A stretch of DNA of 26,141 nt from CAIYRG01 sp035577685. Lineage in GTDB: Bacteria > Pseudomonadota > Alphaproteobacteria > Micropepsales > Micropepsaceae. The notes below the pieces were generated by a model, which was not told the DNA's origin, did not search any database, and worked only from the letters and a program-made list of their open reading frames with translations. This document shows, piece by piece, positions 7,716 to 16,065 of this stretch (position 1 is its first letter; each line of letters begins with the position of its first letter). Where the stretch lies: positions 1 to 26,141 of the forward strand of contig DATLVC010000082.1 of the NCBI GenBank assembly GCA_035577685.1, in the 5' to 3' direction. The translations under genes were made by a program, and so were the position numbers.

Positions 7716-9065
7716 TCACGCGTTCCTATCTCTTCGAGCTTTGTTCTGTGTCCGGATCTGCTCGGCTCCGCCAGGTTTGACTTCCTGCCGCGCACGACCG
7801 ACGGCAAGGGCATTGGCTTCCACGTTCCTGGTAATCACGCTTCCTGCGGCGACCAGCGCGTCCTTGCCGATTGTCACCGGTGCGACCAAAGCCGAGTTCG
7901 AACCGATGAACGCACCAGCCCCGATTTCCGTGCGGTGCTTAGCGAACCCGTCGTAATTGCAGGTGATGGTGCCGGCGCCAATATTCGCCTTCTCCCCGAC
8001 ATGGGCATCGCCCAGATAGGTGAGATGATGCGCCTTCACGCCCTTTTCCAGATGGGCGTTTTTCAGCTCGACGAAATTGCCGATGTCCACGTCATCGCCG
8101 AGCTTGGCACCGCCGCGCAAACGCGCGAAAGGACCCACAATGGCGCGCTCGCCGATTTCGCTGTTTTCGATGTGACAAAAGCTGCGGATTTGAGCGCCAC
8201 GCTTCACCGTGACGCCGGGCCCGAACACCACGAACTGACCTATGACAGTGTCGGGCTCTATGATCGTGTCGGCCGACAGATAGACAGTCTCGGGCGCAAG
8301 CATGCTGACGCCGGCATCCATCAACGCGGCGCGGGCGCGTGCCTGGAACGCGGCCTCGCCCTCAGCCAATTGCGCGCGCGAATTCACCCCCAGCATCTCA
8401 CTTTGCGGACCCTCGACAATAGCGCAATGAAGACCGCGTTCCCGTGCTATCGCTATGACATCGGTCAAATAAAACTCACCTTGGGCGTTGCGGTTACCGA
8501 CTTTGTGAAGGAGTTCGAAAATCAGGCTCGCGCGCCCCGCCAGCATGCCGGCGAAGCAGCGGTCGATGCCGCGTTCGGCTTGGTTGGCATCCTTATGCTC
8601 CACGATGCGGACCAGCGAATCGCCGTCTGCGACCATGCGGCCGTAACCGGTGGGATCGGCGGCGCGGAAACCCAGAGCCGCGATATCGGCGCCCTCACCG
8701 AGCCTTGCGACCAAGCGTCCCAGGGTCGCCGCCGTCAACAAAGGCGCATCGCCAAACAGCACCAGAAGATTTCCCTCGAACCCGGCGAGCGCGGCTTCCG
8801 CACTCAACACCGCATGGCCGGTGCCGAGCTGACGATCCTGCACCGTTGCTTCGGCGCCCCAGACGTCAGCGAGCTTGGCGACTTGATCGGCACCGGGCGC
8901 GGTCACCACCACGACACGCGCCGCCTGCATATCCTTTGTCACCGCGAGCACGTGCGCCAGCATCGGCCGCCCGCCGATGGCATGAAGCACCTTGGGCAGC
9001 GCAGATTTCATACGCGTCCCCTGCCCGGCGGCAAGGACAACAACGGCTAAAGCGGATCGGTTCAT
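7716..9065 (-). CDS. glmU: Bifunctional N-acetylglucosamine-1-phosphate uridyltransferase / glucosamine-1-phosphate acetyltransferase
   Basis: Acetylates glucosamine 1-phosphate and then couples it to UTP, giving UDP-GlcNAc for peptidoglycan and lipid A. The N-terminal nucleotidyltransferase domain has VVVLAAGQGTRMKSALPKVLH, then QLGTGHAVLSAE, LLVLFGDAPLL and GYGRMV. The C-terminal half is a left-handed beta-helix of hexapeptide repeats with GPFARLRGGAKLGDDVDIGN, NAHLEKGVKAHHLTYLGDAH, IGAGTITCNYDGFAKHRTEI and FIGSNSALVAPVTIGKDALV. The ATG at 9065 gives the usual short N-terminus, about 449 residues. A GTG ten codons upstream at 9095 has a better ribosome site (AGAGG, 8 bases away), so a start there is also possible. 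It is the first gene of the leftward glmU-glmS-rpiA-gor series and is divergent from gph. Confidence 0.96.
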   Translation of the reverse strand: MNRSALAVVVLAAGQGTRMKSALPKVLHAIGGRPMLAHVLAVTKDMQAARVVVVTAPGADQVAKLADVWGAEATVQDRQLGTGHAVLSAEAALAGFEGNLLVLFGDAPLLTAATLGRLVARLGEGADIAALGFRAADPTGYGRMVADGDSLVRIVEHKDANQAERGIDRCFAGMLAGRASLIFELLHKVGNRNAQGEFYLTDVIAIARERGLHCAIVEGPQSEMLGVNSRAQLAEGEAAFQARARAALMDAGVSMLAPETVYLSADTIIEPDTVIGQFVVFGPGVTVKRGAQIRSFCHIENSEIGERAIVGPFARLRGGAKLGDDVDIGNFVELKNAHLEKGVKAHHLTYLGDAHVGEKANIGAGTITCNYDGFAKHRTEIGAGAFIGSNSALVAPVTIGKDALVAAGSVITRNVEANALAVGRARQEVKPGGAEQIRTQNKARRDRNA

Positions 9066-9113
9066 GCGATCATATGGGTCCAGGACGGCTTCCACTGGGA
9101 ATGCCTCTAACGT

Positions 9114-9181
9114 CTTAGCCTACCAAGGGGAAATTGACGTTTTGTTGCTTAATCTTTCTTCATGGCGGTTTATAGGCTAAG
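9114..9181. promoter_or_regulatory. Inverted repeat in the glmU/gph divergent promoter region
   Basis: CTTAGCCTA at 9114-9122 is perfectly repeated in inverse orientation as TAGGCTAAG at 9173-9181, about 50 bases apart centre to centre, roughly five helical turns. Between the arms is AT-richer sequence with a TTGACG at 9134-9139 facing gph, but no good -10 follows at 16-18 bases. On the other strand TATAAA overlaps the right arm. The repeat is directly visible; its use as a pair of operator half-sites is a guess, and a 9-base match may be chance. Confidence 0.25.
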
Positions 9182-9235
9182 TCCCTAGCCCACCGGCACT
9201 ATTGCCGGGCGGGGCAGGACCGACCCATCCCCTCT

Positions 9236-9910
9236 ATGCCGGATATGCCACTCGCCATTGTATTCGATCTCGACGGTACTTTGGTCGACACCGCGCCCGA
9301 TCTCCTGGCGTCGCTCAATGCCGTACTGACAGCCGAAGGTCATGAGCCGGTGGCGCCCCAGGATTTGCGCCATCTCGTGGGGCACGGGGCGCGGGCGATG
9401 TTCGAGCACGCGCTGCTAAGGACCGGGGTGCCGGTATCCGCGGCTCGCCTCAGCGCTCTGACCGAGAAGTTCCTTGCCTATTACCGCGCCAATATCGCAC
9501 GCGGCAGCAGGCCCTTTCCCGGCGTGCCGGAAACCCTGGACCGGCTGGCCAGCCAGGGGGCCGGGCTGGGAGTCTGCACCAACAAGGCGCAGGACCTGAC
9601 CGAATTGCTCTTGAATGCGCTACAGCTCACCCGCCATTTCCCGGCCATCATCGGCGGCGGCCGTACCCCCTACAACAAACCGGACCCGCGCCATCTGCTG
9701 GAAGCGGTGACGGCTTTGAAAGGGTCCCGCAACCGCGCGGTGCTGGTGGGCGATTCGCCAGTGGACGTAGCTGCCGCCCGCGGCGCCGGCATCCCCGTTA
9801 TCGCCATGAGCTACGGCTACACGCCAGTGCCGGTGCACGAGCTGGGCGCCGACGCCGTCGTCGACGATTTCGCCCAACTGCCGGAGATCATTTCCCGTCT
9901 GGTGTCTTGA
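9236..9910 (+). CDS. gph: Phosphoglycolate phosphatase (HAD superfamily)
   Basis: Removes phosphate from 2-phosphoglycolate, a product of oxidative DNA repair or of the Rubisco oxygenase reaction. The 224-residue protein carries all four HAD motifs: IVFDLDGTLVDTAPDL (nucleophile Asp 11 and acid Asp 13), GVCTNKAQ (motif II Thr), NKPDPRHLLEA (motif III Lys) and VLVGDSPVDVAAARGAG (motif IV Asp). The helical cap between motifs I and II matches the Gph subgroup, but related HAD phosphatases with other substrates share this architecture, so the substrate is inferred. An internal ATG at 9245 would shorten it by three residues. The 3' end overlaps the convergent secreted-protein gene by 23 bases. Divergence from a cluster holding rpiA and gor supports the Gph assignment. 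Confidence 0.88.
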   Translation: MPDMPLAIVFDLDGTLVDTAPDLLASLNAVLTAEGHEPVAPQDLRHLVGHGARAMFEHALLRTGVPVSAARLSALTEKFLAYYRANIARGSRPFPGVPETLDRLASQGAGLGVCTNKAQDLTELLLNALQLTRHFPAIIGGGRTPYNKPDPRHLLEAVTALKGSRNRAVLVGDSPVDVAAARGAGIPVIAMSYGYTPVPVHELGADAVVDDFAQLPEIISRLVS

Positions 9911-10463
9911 AGTTGGCGGGATCGTTATCGCGCTCGCGCGCGGCGCCATCGAGGTCGAACAGAATCGATTCCACGAATCGTTCGGGCGAGAAGGAATCCT
10001 TGTCGCCATTCGGCAGGATCGTGGCTTCTGTTATGTAGATCTTGCCCTTGTTGTAGACGAGCACGGTTCTGACCAGGCTGCCGTCCTTGGCCTGGATCAC
10101 GAGCTGCCGCCCATAATGGCGGTCCTTGCCGGGCTCGATGCCGACGCTTTCGTTAGCCAGCACCTTGCCGCTCAGCGATGTCAGGAATTCCATCTCCAGA
10201 TAGAGATTCACCGCATCGGCGGGACGCTTGGAGATGTCGACAATGCTCACCTTGTAGCGGATGTTTTCGGCTTCACCGCTATAGGTGATCGTGGGAATGG
10301 CCCCGGCGATGGCGCCCTTATAGAGGCCTTTTCCCTGGGTGAGGGGCACGGTGCTTTCCACCGAAAAACCCTGATCGCGATAGGTGTAAGTTTGCCAGCC
10401 CGCAGCATGGGCGGACGACGCCATCGCCAGCAAGGCCGCGACTCCCCAACCGATTCCACGCAT
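9888..10463 (-). CDS. Secreted protein of unknown function
   Basis: I do not recognise a named family. The 191-residue protein starts MRGIGWGVAALLAMASSAHAAGW, a clear Sec signal peptide with an AHA-A cleavage site. The mature part of about 170 residues begins WQTYTYRDQGFSVESTVPL and continues with alternating hydrophobic and polar stretches (RYKVSIVDIS, HYGRQLVIQAKDGSLVRTVLVYNKGKIYITEA), suggesting a beta-rich periplasmic domain. It ends with FVESILFD and a charged tail. The frame opens further upstream to 10565, but the ATG at 10463 has GGAGG close before it and is directly followed by the signal peptide. It is convergent with gph and divergent from the DUF6152 gene, with 126 bases between the starts that include an AT-rich TATTATAGTAT stretch that could hold a -10 element. 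Confidence 0.82.
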   Translation of the reverse strand: MRGIGWGVAALLAMASSAHAAGWQTYTYRDQGFSVESTVPLTQGKGLYKGAIAGAIPTITYSGEAENIRYKVSIVDISKRPADAVNLYLEMEFLTSLSGKVLANESVGIEPGKDRHYGRQLVIQAKDGSLVRTVLVYNKGKIYITEATILPNGDKDSFSPERFVESILFDLDGAARERDNDPANFKTPDGK

Positions 10464-10589
10464 AAACCCCTCCCGATCCCAGTCCGGCCAGCGGCTTTTT
10501 TGCCCGACATTCGGGCAACTACCGCGCGCGGACGCGATATTATAGTATGCGGAAGATACGGCCAATCGGCCATAGGCGGGAGGAATGCG

Positions 10590-10988
10590 ATGAAGGTCCA
10601 GGCTTTGTGCGTTGTAGGAATTGCGGCGTCGCTATGGGCGGTGCCGGTCTCGGCCCATCATTCCTTCGCCATGTTCGATGCGGAAAAGACCATCACGCTG
10701 AACGGTACCGTCAAGGAAATGGAGTGGACCAACCCGCATATGTGGCTTTACGTGATGGCGCCGGATGCGAGCGGCAAGGTCGTGGAATATCCGCTTGAGA
10801 TGCAAGGTCCGGGGCAAAGCGTGAAGAACGGCTGGAAGCAGGATTCGGTGAAGCCCGGCGACAAGGTCACGGTCGAAATGCATCCGCTGAAGACGGGCGC
10901 GCGCGGCGGTCAGTTGATGAGCGTCGTGTTGCCCTCGGGCCAGAGGCTCAACGTCACCGGCAAAGCGCCTTCGCCTTTCGGGGAATAG
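10590..10988 (+). CDS. DUF6152 family periplasmic protein
   Basis: A 132-residue exported protein. A signal peptide (MKVQALCVVGIAASLWAVPVSA) is followed at once by the family hallmark HHSFAMFD, then TITLNGTVKEMEWTNPHMWLYV, EYPLEMQGPGQSVKNGWKQ, DSVKPGDKVTVEMHPLKTGARGG and SVVLPSGQRL. This matches DUF6152, a family of small beta-barrel-like periplasmic proteins found in many proteobacteria with unknown role. The two adjacent histidines at the mature N-terminus could bind a metal such as copper, but that is inference. The start is fixed by GGGAGGA placed 5 bases before the ATG. The frame is open far upstream but that portion is antisense to the neighbouring secreted-protein gene. Confidence 0.9.
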   Translation: MKVQALCVVGIAASLWAVPVSAHHSFAMFDAEKTITLNGTVKEMEWTNPHMWLYVMAPDASGKVVEYPLEMQGPGQSVKNGWKQDSVKPGDKVTVEMHPLKTGARGGQLMSVVLPSGQRLNVTGKAPSPFGE

Positions 10989-11199
10989 AATTCCCTTCCC
11001 GGGAAATTCCTGGAAACCAATTATTCACCGTGTTCGTACGTTTCGAGCGGGGCGTTTGCGCCCTTATTTTGCAGCGTTTATCGCTATCCGGTTGATTGCG
11101 CGCAACTATCGGGTCTTTAGCGAGAATTAATGCAACTCTGTCATCTTGGCAGCGGTCACGATCATACCAAGAAACACGATCGGAACGCACGTCAAAGCA

Positions 11200-13170
11200 A
11201 TGAAGCGATTGAGATCCATCCGGATGCTCCTTCCCGCGGTGACCAGCCTGATGACGCTGGTGCTCGTCGCTATCTTTGCGATCTATGGCGCCCGTGCATT
11301 GGAACGGCGCGACGACGCCCGAAGAATTCCTGCGATCGTCAACATTTCCTATGACCTGTTTTCGGCGATCCAAGACTTTCGCCTGGAACGCGGCGCCGCT
11401 AACCGCGCGCTCGCAGACTTTGAAGTTCCGGGCCGCGATGAAAAGGACGAGATCACCAAGCTGCGCACACAATCGGGTAAGTCCCTCGATGCGGCGCTGA
11501 CGAAACTCCAAGCCGTCAAAGTGGCCGGGATCGAGCCCGAGCTCGAAAACATCCGCAAGAGCCGGATCGCATTCGTCACGTTGCGAACCGATATCGACCA
11601 TGCGCTGATGAATCCGAAAGATCAGCGTCCCAAGAATCTACTTCCACAGTGGCTCGACGCAACTGCCAAGCTTGTCGAAGCCGTCGACGCTCTGTCCGCG
11701 CGGTTGGAAACCGAATTGAGTCAAAGCGATTTTTTTGTTGCCGAGATGATCCGTATCAAGCAGCTCGTCTGGCCTGTGCGTTCCGATTCCGGCGACGATA
11801 GGCTTCTCGTCCGGCAAGCCTTGACCGTCGACAAGCCGCTCTCGGTGGAGCAACGGCGCAAACTCGATGTTCTATCCGGGCGCATCGAAGGGGCGTGGCA
11901 CCTGATCCAGGATGCAGGCAGGCGCGCGACAACTCCGCCGAAATTGAAGGCGGCCATCGACACCGCGAACAAAATCTATTTCACCCAATTCCGCGCCTTG
12001 CGTAATCGCGTCGTCGACGATCTTTCCGCGGGCCGCCCCGTGGATATCGACATGAGCCGGTGGTTCAAACTGTCGGGCGACGGACGCGCTAGCATCTATG
12101 CGGTCGCGCAGACGGCATTCGATCTCGCCAGCGCGCACGCTGATGAGGAAGCGGCGACGGCCGAGAAGGAGTTCTATGCCGCGCTTACGCTCATGGGCGT
12201 GTTCTTCGGCTTGGGAATACTTACCGCCTTTTACGTTATCAGGAGCGTGGTCGGTCCGATAACCGAGATCGCCGAAACCATGCGTATCGTCGCCGACGGC
12301 AATCTCACCTGTGCAATTCCGTTTGAAAATCGCAAAGACGAGATCGGACTGCTGTCGCGCGGGCTTCGCATTTTCCGGGACAACGCGATCGAGAAACAGC
12401 AACTCCATTTGGAAAAAATCGGCGCCGAAACCGCCAATCGCATGAAATCGGAATTCCTGGCTCATATGAGCCACGAGCTCCGTACGCCGCTCAACGCGAT
12501 TATCGGATTTTCCGAAGTCATCAAAAGAAGCATGTTCGGCCCCCTGAACGAGCGCTACCGCGATTATGCCGCGGATATCTTCAGCAGCGGCACCCATCTG
12601 CTGAAGCTCATCAATGAGATTCTGGACCTGTCGAAATTGGAAGCAAAGCAGGCCGAACTCTATGAGGAGACCGTCGATCTTGCGGCCATTATTCACGCGT
12701 GTCTGCATCTCGTCGAACCACAAGCTCAAAGGGGGAAGATTCAATTGCGGAGCGTCATAGCCCGCGACCTGCCATTGATCCGCGCCGATGACCGCCGCAT
12801 GCGCCAGATTCTGATCAATCTGCTCTCCAATGCGGTCAAATTCACGCCCGAAGGGGGGCACGTTGGCGTCGCCGCCTCGATCACGAAGGAGGGCGTGAGG
12901 ATAGCCGTGAAGGATACCGGCATCGGCATAGCGCCCGACCAGATTCCCCACGCTCTGGAATCATTCCGTCAGATTGACAGCAAGATCAGCCGCAAACACG
13001 AAGGCACCGGTCTTGGACTTCCATTGACCAAGCACCTCGTGGAATTGCACGGGGGCCGGCTGACGATCGAAAGTCAGATCGAGATCGGAACGACCGTCAC
13101 ATGTTTCTTGCCGGCCACGCGCATCGTTCAGGCAACGATTGTTTCGGCGTCCGAAAGAGTGGCGGGTTAA
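11200..13170 (+). CDS. Membrane sensor histidine kinase (HAMP, HisKA, HATPase)
   Basis: An inner-membrane kinase of about 656 residues. A first membrane span (about 9-28, LLPAVTSLMTLVLVAIFAIYG) is followed by a long, mainly helical periplasmic region of about 290 residues. A second span (about 326-348, LTLMGVFFGLGILTAFYV) leads to a HAMP linker with TEIAETMRIVADGNLTCAIP and DEIGLLSRGLRIFRDN. The HisKA domain has FLAHMSHELRTPLNAIIGFS, phospho-acceptor His about 425. The ATPase domain shows the N box LINLLSNAVKFTPEGG, the G1 box VKDTGIGIAPDQIP, and HEGTGLGLPLTKHLVELHGG. There is no receiver or Hpt domain, and no response regulator gene lies nearby, so its partner is encoded elsewhere. The ATG at 11200 is chosen because the first span follows it; an in-frame TTG at 11146 would add 18 residues. 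Its stop is 6 bases from the convergent propeller gene. The signal sensed is unknown. Confidence 0.93.
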   Translation: MKRLRSIRMLLPAVTSLMTLVLVAIFAIYGARALERRDDARRIPAIVNISYDLFSAIQDFRLERGAANRALADFEVPGRDEKDEITKLRTQSGKSLDAALTKLQAVKVAGIEPELENIRKSRIAFVTLRTDIDHALMNPKDQRPKNLLPQWLDATAKLVEAVDALSARLETELSQSDFFVAEMIRIKQLVWPVRSDSGDDRLLVRQALTVDKPLSVEQRRKLDVLSGRIEGAWHLIQDAGRRATTPPKLKAAIDTANKIYFTQFRALRNRVVDDLSAGRPVDIDMSRWFKLSGDGRASIYAVAQTAFDLASAHADEEAATAEKEFYAALTLMGVFFGLGILTAFYVIRSVVGPITEIAETMRIVADGNLTCAIPFENRKDEIGLLSRGLRIFRDNAIEKQQLHLEKIGAETANRMKSEFLAHMSHELRTPLNAIIGFSEVIKRSMFGPLNERYRDYAADIFSSGTHLLKLINEILDLSKLEAKQAELYEETVDLAAIIHACLHLVEPQAQRGKIQLRSVIARDLPLIRADDRRMRQILINLLSNAVKFTPEGGHVGVAASITKEGVRIAVKDTGIGIAPDQIPHALESFRQIDSKISRKHEGTGLGLPLTKHLVELHGGRLTIESQIEIGTTVTCFLPATRIVQATIVSASERVAG

Positions 13171-13176
13171 TCGCGT

Positions 13177-14793
13177 TCAATTGCCTGTGCCGGCGAGATA
13201 GAAATATCCGACCTTGTTGTTCGCCGGCGAGCCGAACCACATCCGCCCCTCGGCATCGGCGAAGAATTCCCGCATGGTGTTCTCGCTTTGCGGGAAGGGA
13301 TATTCGGTTACATGTCCGGTTTTTGGATCGAGATTGCCGATGACGTCCAGATGCTCCGATGAGTACCAAATGGTGTGGTTCTTATCGATTCCGAGCGCGT
13401 AAGGCGTGGCTTCCGGACCCGGCAGCGGAAATTCCTTCATGGTTTCCGTCTTGGGATCGAAGCGACCGATGCCACCGGATTTGAATTCGGCGAACCACAC
13501 AACTCCATCACTGTCGATCTGGATACGGCGCGGACGGGCATCGTTTGTCGGCACCGCCCATTTGGTGGCGTGCAGTGTCTTCGCATCCACTTTGCCGATC
13601 TTCCCGTTCAACTCATATTCGGCAAACCAAAGATTGTCGTCCTTGTCCAAGGCGAGGCCATAGGCACTGGGGACGTCCGCAATCTTGGTGAACTTGCCGA
13701 TCTTGGGATCGAACATGGTCAGCGGGCGCCCCGTAGTCCAGACCCGTCCCTGCCGGTCGACGCGCAGCGTGTGTTTGTCGCCACCGCGCGTGATGCCTTC
13801 TTTGCCGGGTAAATACGCGTCCGCATATTCGGTGATTTTTTGCGTCTTGGGGTCCCAGCGGCCGAGCTTGTTGGCGCCCTGTTCGGTGAGCCAGACGCTG
13901 CCATCCGGTGCCGGTACGGCGGAATGGATGGCGGCCGTGCCTTCATTGGGCACGCGATATTCAACGACCGTGCCGGTCTTGGGATCCAATTTCCCGATCC
14001 GGTTCGCCGCTCCGTAATAGGGAATCCAGAAATTGCCGTTCTTGTCGGGTGCGGCGCTCCACGGCATGCGGCCTTTCGCCGGCACCTGATATTCCACATA
14101 GACGATCTTCATCGCCTCGTCGCTAAAGCTGCGCACGAGATTTTTGTATCCCGGCATGTCGGCCGGGGATTGCGGCAGAACCGAATTCTCCCCGAACAGG
14201 AGATTGATGTAGGACGTCACATTGTCGGCATCCTGGTCGCTGAAAGGCGCCGCGCTGTCGAGGAAGAAATGCATCGCACCGCGCATGTAATTGACGCGGT
14301 CGCGCCAGCCATCCTCATCGCGCTTGAACGACGCCATCCGCGTCTGGAATCCGTGGCACGCGAAACAACGCCCGACGAGGATATCCTTGCCTTTCAGGAC
14401 CTGATTGCCTTGGGCGGCCGGAAACAGGGTTGCGCCCTGATATTGCGAAAGATCGTTCCAACGAACCATGTCCTTGCGCAGGGCGAACGCATAGGAGGCG
14501 TTCTGGTCGGCCGCGAGCGCAACACCTGCGTGTGGATCGGCGCGGTACCCCACCGCCCTCACCTGCAATTGATATTGCCCGGCCGGCAAATTCTCGATGC
14601 GGTAATTGCCCAGGCCGTCCGATAGGACACTGACCATGATCTTGGTGGCGGCATTCTCAGCCTGCACGAAGGCGCCCCGAAATGGCGCGCCTTCCGGCCC
14701 CTTCACCGTTCCGGTCACCGTCGCGCCATAGGCAGCCACGTTTGGAACCAGGGCGAGCGTCAGAATGCCCAAGCACCGTGAAGCCGTTCTCAT
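13177..14793 (-). CDS. Secreted carboxypeptidase-regulatory-like / cytochrome c-like / Vgb-like beta-propeller fusion
   Basis: A 538-residue exported protein with three parts. After a signal peptide (about 1-24, ending AAYGA) comes a carboxypeptidase regulatory-like beta-sandwich (about 25-105: VTGTVKGPEGAPFRGAFVQA, GNYRIENLPAGQYQLQVRAVGY). Next is a stretch with a c-type heme motif CFACH (Cys 143, Cys 146, His 147) and FSDQDADNVTSYINLLF, as in small cytochromes. The last 330 residues are a beta-propeller of about seven virginiamycin-B-lyase-like blades (GNFWIPYYGAANRIGKLDPKT, GSVWLTEQGANKLGRWDPKT, DNLWFAEYELNGKIGKVDAKT and similar). Real Vgb enzymes linearise streptogramins, but most relatives of this fusion type are uncharacterised, so antibiotic inactivation should not be assumed. 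The ATG at 14793 has GGAGGAGA before it; an in-frame GTG/ATG further out is less likely. Divergent from the bicupin gene with 150 bases between starts. Confidence 0.88.
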   Translation of the reverse strand: MRTASRCLGILTLALVPNVAAYGATVTGTVKGPEGAPFRGAFVQAENAATKIMVSVLSDGLGNYRIENLPAGQYQLQVRAVGYRADPHAGVALAADQNASYAFALRKDMVRWNDLSQYQGATLFPAAQGNQVLKGKDILVGRCFACHGFQTRMASFKRDEDGWRDRVNYMRGAMHFFLDSAAPFSDQDADNVTSYINLLFGENSVLPQSPADMPGYKNLVRSFSDEAMKIVYVEYQVPAKGRMPWSAAPDKNGNFWIPYYGAANRIGKLDPKTGTVVEYRVPNEGTAAIHSAVPAPDGSVWLTEQGANKLGRWDPKTQKITEYADAYLPGKEGITRGGDKHTLRVDRQGRVWTTGRPLTMFDPKIGKFTKIADVPSAYGLALDKDDNLWFAEYELNGKIGKVDAKTLHATKWAVPTNDARPRRIQIDSDGVVWFAEFKSGGIGRFDPKTETMKEFPLPGPEATPYALGIDKNHTIWYSSEHLDVIGNLDPKTGHVTEYPFPQSENTMREFFADAEGRMWFGSPANNKVGYFYLAGTGN

Positions 14794-14943
14794 CGCGTCT
14801 CCTCCTTGCGGCCAGCGCCGGACCCGGTCGGGGCTACAAGTTACAACTTCAAGACCTATAAAATCCACGCCTGCCAGTGGAATTCGTGCCCCTCTTGGCG
14901 TAGGAGGCTAGGCACAGGCATTGAAATCCGGTGAGGGGCAGAC

Positions 14944-16065
14944 ATGGCCGACGTGAAGGTCTCCGAGGAGCTGGCGAAGAAATTTTCGACCGAGAAAGAC
15001 CGCGACACACCCTATCAGCGCTGGGTGCGCGCCGAAGGACTCGAAATCGTCAGCGGCCATTACGTGGCGAACCTGCGCACTGTGGAGCTGAAGCCCTGGC
15101 CGCGCCGCGGCGCACGCGGCGTCTATATCAATCACGATGCCTCGCGCACATCGAACGATTGCTATGTCTGCGAAATTCCGCCCGGCAAGTCGCTCGCGCC
15201 GCAGCGTCAACTCTTCGAGGAAATGGTGCTGGTGCTGGACGGCCGCGGCTCGACCAGCGTCTGGAACGATGCGGGACACCGCATCACCTTCGAATGGAAG
15301 GCGGGTGCGATGTTCGCCATTCCATTGAATTGTTGGCATCAGCATTTCAATGGTTCGGGTCAAGAGCCGGTGCGCTATGTGGCGGTGACGAACGGCCCGG
15401 CGGTAATGAACCTCTATGACGAGGCGAATTTCGTCTTCAATACGGTCTATGATTTCAAGAATCGCTTCGCCGGCGAACCGGATTACTTCACGCCGAAGAC
15501 GGAGCCCAAGGGTTTCCTACTGCCCACCAATTTCGTGCCCGACGCCGTGAACCTGCCGCTGATCAGCGCCAAGGAACGCGGCGCGGGCGGCGGCCATATC
15601 CGTTTCAACATGGCCAAGGGTTCGATGTCGAGCCACATCTCGCAATTCCCTGTCGGCACCTACAAGAAGGCCCATGCGCATGGTCCGAGCGCGCATGTGA
15701 TCATTCTTTCCGGCCAGGGTTATTCGCTGATGTGGGCGGAAGGCGAAGAGCCCCGACGCTATGATTGGGAAGTGGGGACGCTGATCGTTCCGCCCAATCG
15801 CGTCTTCCATCAGCACTTCAATTCCGGCCCCACCCCGGCGCGCTATCTCGCGTTCAAGCATGAGGTTGCGCTGATCCGCAATTCGCAAGGTGTCCCCACC
15901 GCCTGGATCAGCCGGCGCGTCGGTGGCGACCAGATCGATTATTCCGACGAGACGCCGGAGATCCGGGCCATGTTCAACGACGCGCTCGCGCAACACGGCA
16001 TGTCACCGAAGATGGATGACGCCTATCAGAAGGAACTTGCCGATCTGCCGCCCAAAGCGGCGTGA
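14944..16065 (+). CDS. Bicupin protein, possible metal-dependent dioxygenase-like enzyme
   Basis: A 373-residue cytosolic protein with two cupin barrels and no signal peptide. The C-terminal barrel has a good metal-site motif: GTYKKAHAHGPSAHVIILSGQG (His 244, His 246, His 251 in place of the usual Glu) and later GTLIVPPNRVFHQHFN. The N-terminal barrel keeps the second motif (GAMFAIPLNCWHQHFN) but in its first motif has GKSLAPQRQLFEEMVLVLDGRG, with no His-x-His, so that site is probably defective or structural. Two-barrel cupins include gentisate-type dioxygenases and oxalate decarboxylases, but I cannot match this one to either. GGTGAGGGG precedes the ATG. Its stop overlaps the start of the next gene by 3 bases, so the two are translationally coupled. 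Confidence 0.86.
   Translation: MADVKVSEELAKKFSTEKDRDTPYQRWVRAEGLEIVSGHYVANLRTVELKPWPRRGARGVYINHDASRTSNDCYVCEIPPGKSLAPQRQLFEEMVLVLDGRGSTSVWNDAGHRITFEWKAGAMFAIPLNCWHQHFNGSGQEPVRYVAVTNGPAVMNLYDEANFVFNTVYDFKNRFAGEPDYFTPKTEPKGFLLPTNFVPDAVNLPLISAKERGAGGGHIRFNMAKGSMSSHISQFPVGTYKKAHAHGPSAHVIILSGQGYSLMWAEGEEPRRYDWEVGTLIVPPNRVFHQHFNSGPTPARYLAFKHEVALIRNSQGVPTAWISRRVGGDQIDYSDETPEIRAMFNDALAQHGMSPKMDDAYQKELADLPPKAA

Noticed and set aside
7935..9050. Plus-strand open frame of 371 codons opposite glmU
   Set aside because: Long only because high GC suppresses stops; the opposing frame is a complete GlmU.
10989..11199. Small gene or ECF-type promoter between DUF6152 and the sensor kinase
   Set aside because: No frame with a start and ribosome site was found, and a GGAAAC-like string lacks a properly spaced GTT partner of the alphaproteobacterial stress-promoter type.
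13177..14793. Streptogramin resistance by virginiamycin B lyase
   Set aside because: The propeller blades are Vgb-like, but the fusion to a heme motif and regulatory-like domain and the lack of verified catalytic residues argue against assigning resistance.
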